Origin: Thermoplasmata archaeon
GTDB taxonomy: Archaea > Thermoplasmatota > Thermoplasmata > Thermoplasmatales > Thermoplasmataceae
Length of the DNA: 15,855 nt
Assembly: GCA_021847855.1 (NCBI GenBank)
Contig: JAJZOT010000008.1
Span: 1 to 15,855 of the forward strand
Direction of reading: 5' to 3'
Part shown: positions 14,323 through 15,855 of the stretch, piece after piece
How positions within the stretch are numbered: position 1 is the stretch's first letter
Layout: the number at the start of each line of letters is the position of its first letter
Program-made: the position numbers and the translations under genes
The notes under the pieces: generated by a model
What the model was told of the DNA's origin: nothing
Seen by the model: the letters and a program-made list of their open reading frames with translations, nothing else
Database searches by the model: none

Positions 14323-15192
14323 ATGATACCGCCACCTTTTGATTATTTTGCACCGACTGATATTCAGGAGGCTTTGGATCTTTTGAATAAGTACGGAGAA
14401 GAAGCAAAGATTCTTGCCGGAGGCCAGAGCCTGGTGCCGCTGTTGAAAGCCAGAATAACGACTATACCTTACCTGATCAGCCTCTCCGAAATCCGTGGTC
14501 TCTCTTATATAGACGAGAGAAAAGGGGCACTGCATATAGGGGCTATGACTCTGGACTGTGATATTGAACTTTCTGGCATAATAAAGAAAAGATTCCCTAT
14601 ACTGGCAGATGCAGCCGGACAGATGGCTGATCCACTGGTCAGGAACATGGGAACCATCGGAGGCAATATTTCACATGCTGATCCAAGCAACGATCTCCCC
14701 GCTGTTATGAACGCAATCGGGGCGTCAATGATCGCGAAAGGCAGGAACGGGAGCAGGGAAATCAATGCCAGGGACTTTTTTGTTGACACTTTTACGACTG
14801 CGCTTGATCAAGGAGAGATTTTGACCGAGATACGGCTTCCTTTCTGGGGCAATAATTCAGGAGGGTCATACGTGAAATTCAGGAAAGGTACCTGGAATTT
14901 CTCGGTAGCGGCCGTCGCTGTCCAGTTGGAACTTGATGGTAAAAAGGTGATTAGGTCAGGAATTGCAACAACTTCTGTCGGACCAAGAACGCTGAAGATG
15001 GAAAAAGCTGAGAAATTCATTATAGGCAAAGAACTTACAGAGGACACTATCAAGCAGGCTGCGGAAATAGTTGCAAGAGATGCCCAGCCGGTTTCTGATT
15101 CCTATGGATCAGAGGAATACAAGAGAGAGATATTGAGGCGGATTACCGCAGATGCCATAAAGAATGCCCATAAAAGGGCCAGAGGAGAGTGA
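14323..15192 (+). CDS. coxM: FAD-binding medium subunit of a molybdenum hydroxylase (CoxM type)
   Basis: A 289-residue protein of normal length for CoxM/CutM. The two FAD-binding motifs are clear: AGGQS (32-36) and TIGGNISHADPSNDLPA (111-127), the latter within VRNMGTIGGN. The C-terminal substrate-dehydrogenase domain follows (GGSYVKFRKGTWNFSVAA, IRSGIATTSVGPRTLKMEKA). It takes electrons from the iron-sulfur subunit and passes them to the quinone pool or another acceptor. The order FAD subunit, 2Fe-2S subunit, large subunit is that of coxMSL operons and of glyceraldehyde oxidoreductases in some thermoacidophilic archaea, so the symbol is by family and not by proven CO oxidation. It is the first gene of the operon, probably leaderless; the next gene starts four bases after its stop. 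Confidence 0.9.
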   Translation: MIPPPFDYFAPTDIQEALDLLNKYGEEAKILAGGQSLVPLLKARITTIPYLISLSEIRGLSYIDERKGALHIGAMTLDCDIELSGIIKKRFPILADAAGQMADPLVRNMGTIGGNISHADPSNDLPAVMNAIGASMIAKGRNGSREINARDFFVDTFTTALDQGEILTEIRLPFWGNNSGGSYVKFRKGTWNFSVAAVAVQLELDGKKVIRSGIATTSVGPRTLKMEKAEKFIIGKELTEDTIKQAAEIVARDAQPVSDSYGSEEYKREILRRITADAIKNAHKRARGE

Positions 15193-15196
15193 TTTA

Positions 15197-15724
15197 ATGG
15201 AAAAGAAACATGTATCGATAATTGTGAATGGCGAGAGGAAAGAGGCGGAAATTGAACCCAGAATGCTCCTCGCACACTTTCTGAGAGAAGTGGTTGGTCT
15301 GACAGGCACCCACATAGGATGTGACACGACAAACTGTGGTGCATGCACAGTTATTCTCAACGGCAGGGCCGTTAAGTCCTGCACAGTTCTGGCAGTACAG
15401 GCGAACAACACGAAAGTCCTGACCATAGAGGGACTGACCAGAGGGCAGAATAAACTTCACCCCGTACAGAAAGCATTTGTGGATAAACAGGGGTTCCAGT
15501 GTGGTTACTGCACATCCGGAATGATTCTCACTTCATATTGGCTTCTCAAGAACAGGAATAACGTTTCTGAGGAGGAGATCAGGGCGGCAATATCAGGGAA
15601 TCTCTGCCGTTGTACTGGATATGACAGTATTGTGGAATCAATAAAGGAAGCCCAGGAAATGATGAAAGAAGAGGGAGATACTCTCGAAAACGAGCAGGAG
15701 ATCACTGTTCGTTCAAAGAGGTGA
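15197..15724 (+). CDS. coxS: 2x[2Fe-2S] small subunit of a molybdenum hydroxylase (CoxS type)
   Basis: A 175-residue protein. The N-terminal plant-type ferredoxin domain has C42, C47, C50 and C62 (HIGCDTTNCGACTVILNG...SC). The C-terminal four-helix domain has C102, C105, C137 and C139 (GFQCGYCTSGM, GNLCRCTGY), with Q101 near the molybdopterin in family structures. All eight ligands are intact, so both [2Fe-2S] clusters should form and relay electrons from the Mo site to FAD. The tail after residue 155 is charged (MMKEEGDTLENEQEITVRSKR). The frame is open from 15164, but that stretch overlaps the end of coxM; ATG 15197 with GGAG 9-13 nt upstream is preferred. The large-subunit gene starts immediately after the stop. 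Confidence 0.95.
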   Translation: MEKKHVSIIVNGERKEAEIEPRMLLAHFLREVVGLTGTHIGCDTTNCGACTVILNGRAVKSCTVLAVQANNTKVLTIEGLTRGQNKLHPVQKAFVDKQGFQCGYCTSGMILTSYWLLKNRNNVSEEEIRAAISGNLCRCTGYDSIVESIKEAQEMMKEEGDTLENEQEITVRSKR

Positions 15725-15855
15725 ATGAACTTGGAACTTAGTGAAAAACTGGTCACTGGAAAAGGAAGATTCACAGATGACATCAACCTACCTGGAATGA
15801 TACATCTTGCTTTCGTCAGGAGTCCTTATGCGAGGGCAAAAATTCTGAAAATCAC
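15725..15855 (+). CDS. coxL: Molybdenum hydroxylase large subunit (CoxL type), N-terminal part, cut by window end
   Basis: Only the first 43 complete codons are present. LVTGKGRFTDDINLPGMIH and the following LAFVRSPYARAKILKI match the conserved N-terminus of the Mo-containing large subunit of the xanthine dehydrogenase family. ATG 15725 directly follows the coxS stop, and GAGGTGA (15718-15724) touches it. An in-frame TTG at 15731 has the 6-nt spacing from AGGTGA seen at the Rieske gene, so initiation at either codon is possible. The N-terminus is short, with only nine residues before TGKGRF, where many homologues have a longer lead with an IG..R.ED motif. Substrate identity depends on the active-site loop (VAYRCSFR in true form I CoxL), which lies beyond the window. 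Confidence 0.9.
   Translation, partial: MNLELSEKLVTGKGRFTDDINLPGMIHLAFVRSPYARAKILKI

Noticed and set aside
1..15855. CRISPR array, tRNA or rRNA genes
   Set aside because: No regularly spaced repeats, no cloverleaf-like or rRNA-like sequence noticed on either strand; a covariance-model scan was not possible here.

Overview
The window looks like chromosome of an acidophilic, aerobic archaeon of the Thermoplasmatales type. This is an inference. It rests on archaeal TATA boxes about 24-27 nt upstream of start codons (leaderless genes), AGGTGA ribosome-binding sites inside operons, a VapBC module, a membrane-anchored cupredoxin rich in N-glycosylation sequons, a Tat-type Rieske protein, an archaeal cytochrome b and a coxMSL-type molybdenum hydroxylase cluster. 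No rRNA, tRNA or CRISPR was seen.

Region 1 (1-2555) is accessory and partly decayed. It holds one unrecognised soluble protein (minus strand), a compact vapBC toxin-antitoxin pair with a repeated operator, and about 700 bp carrying the C-terminal remnant of a MarR-type regulator and other broken coding sequence.

Region 2 (2556-11304) is a redox island. A ribbon-helix-helix regulator is divergent from cupredoxin - Rieske - cytochrome b. These are followed by a polytopic protein of about 13 segments with an intramembrane CxC, then a large fusion of an eight-segment-type membrane domain to a NapH-like ferredoxin region. A convergent gene encodes a free-standing paralogue of that membrane domain. 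The cupredoxin and fusion genes carry the same 62-bp upstream module at the same internal spacing, which suggests co-regulation. I read the island as an unusual quinol/iron-sulfur/copper electron-transfer complex. Several canonical ligands are changed: the cytochrome b has PPWF where PEWY is expected, the cupredoxin keeps a CuA-like Cys pair without the His, and the ferredoxin has Val in place of a cluster Cys.

Region 3 (11305-12456) contains a transposase C-terminal remnant and a small four-segment membrane protein.

Region 4 (12457-15855) is a molybdenum hydroxylase cluster. A MocA-type cytidylyltransferase is divergent from an XdhC-family maturation protein, followed by the FAD subunit (coxM type), the 2x[2Fe-2S] subunit (coxS type) and the first 43 codons of the catalytic subunit (coxL type), cut by the window end. 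The active-site part of the large subunit is outside the window, so the substrate (CO, aldehyde or purine) cannot be decided here.
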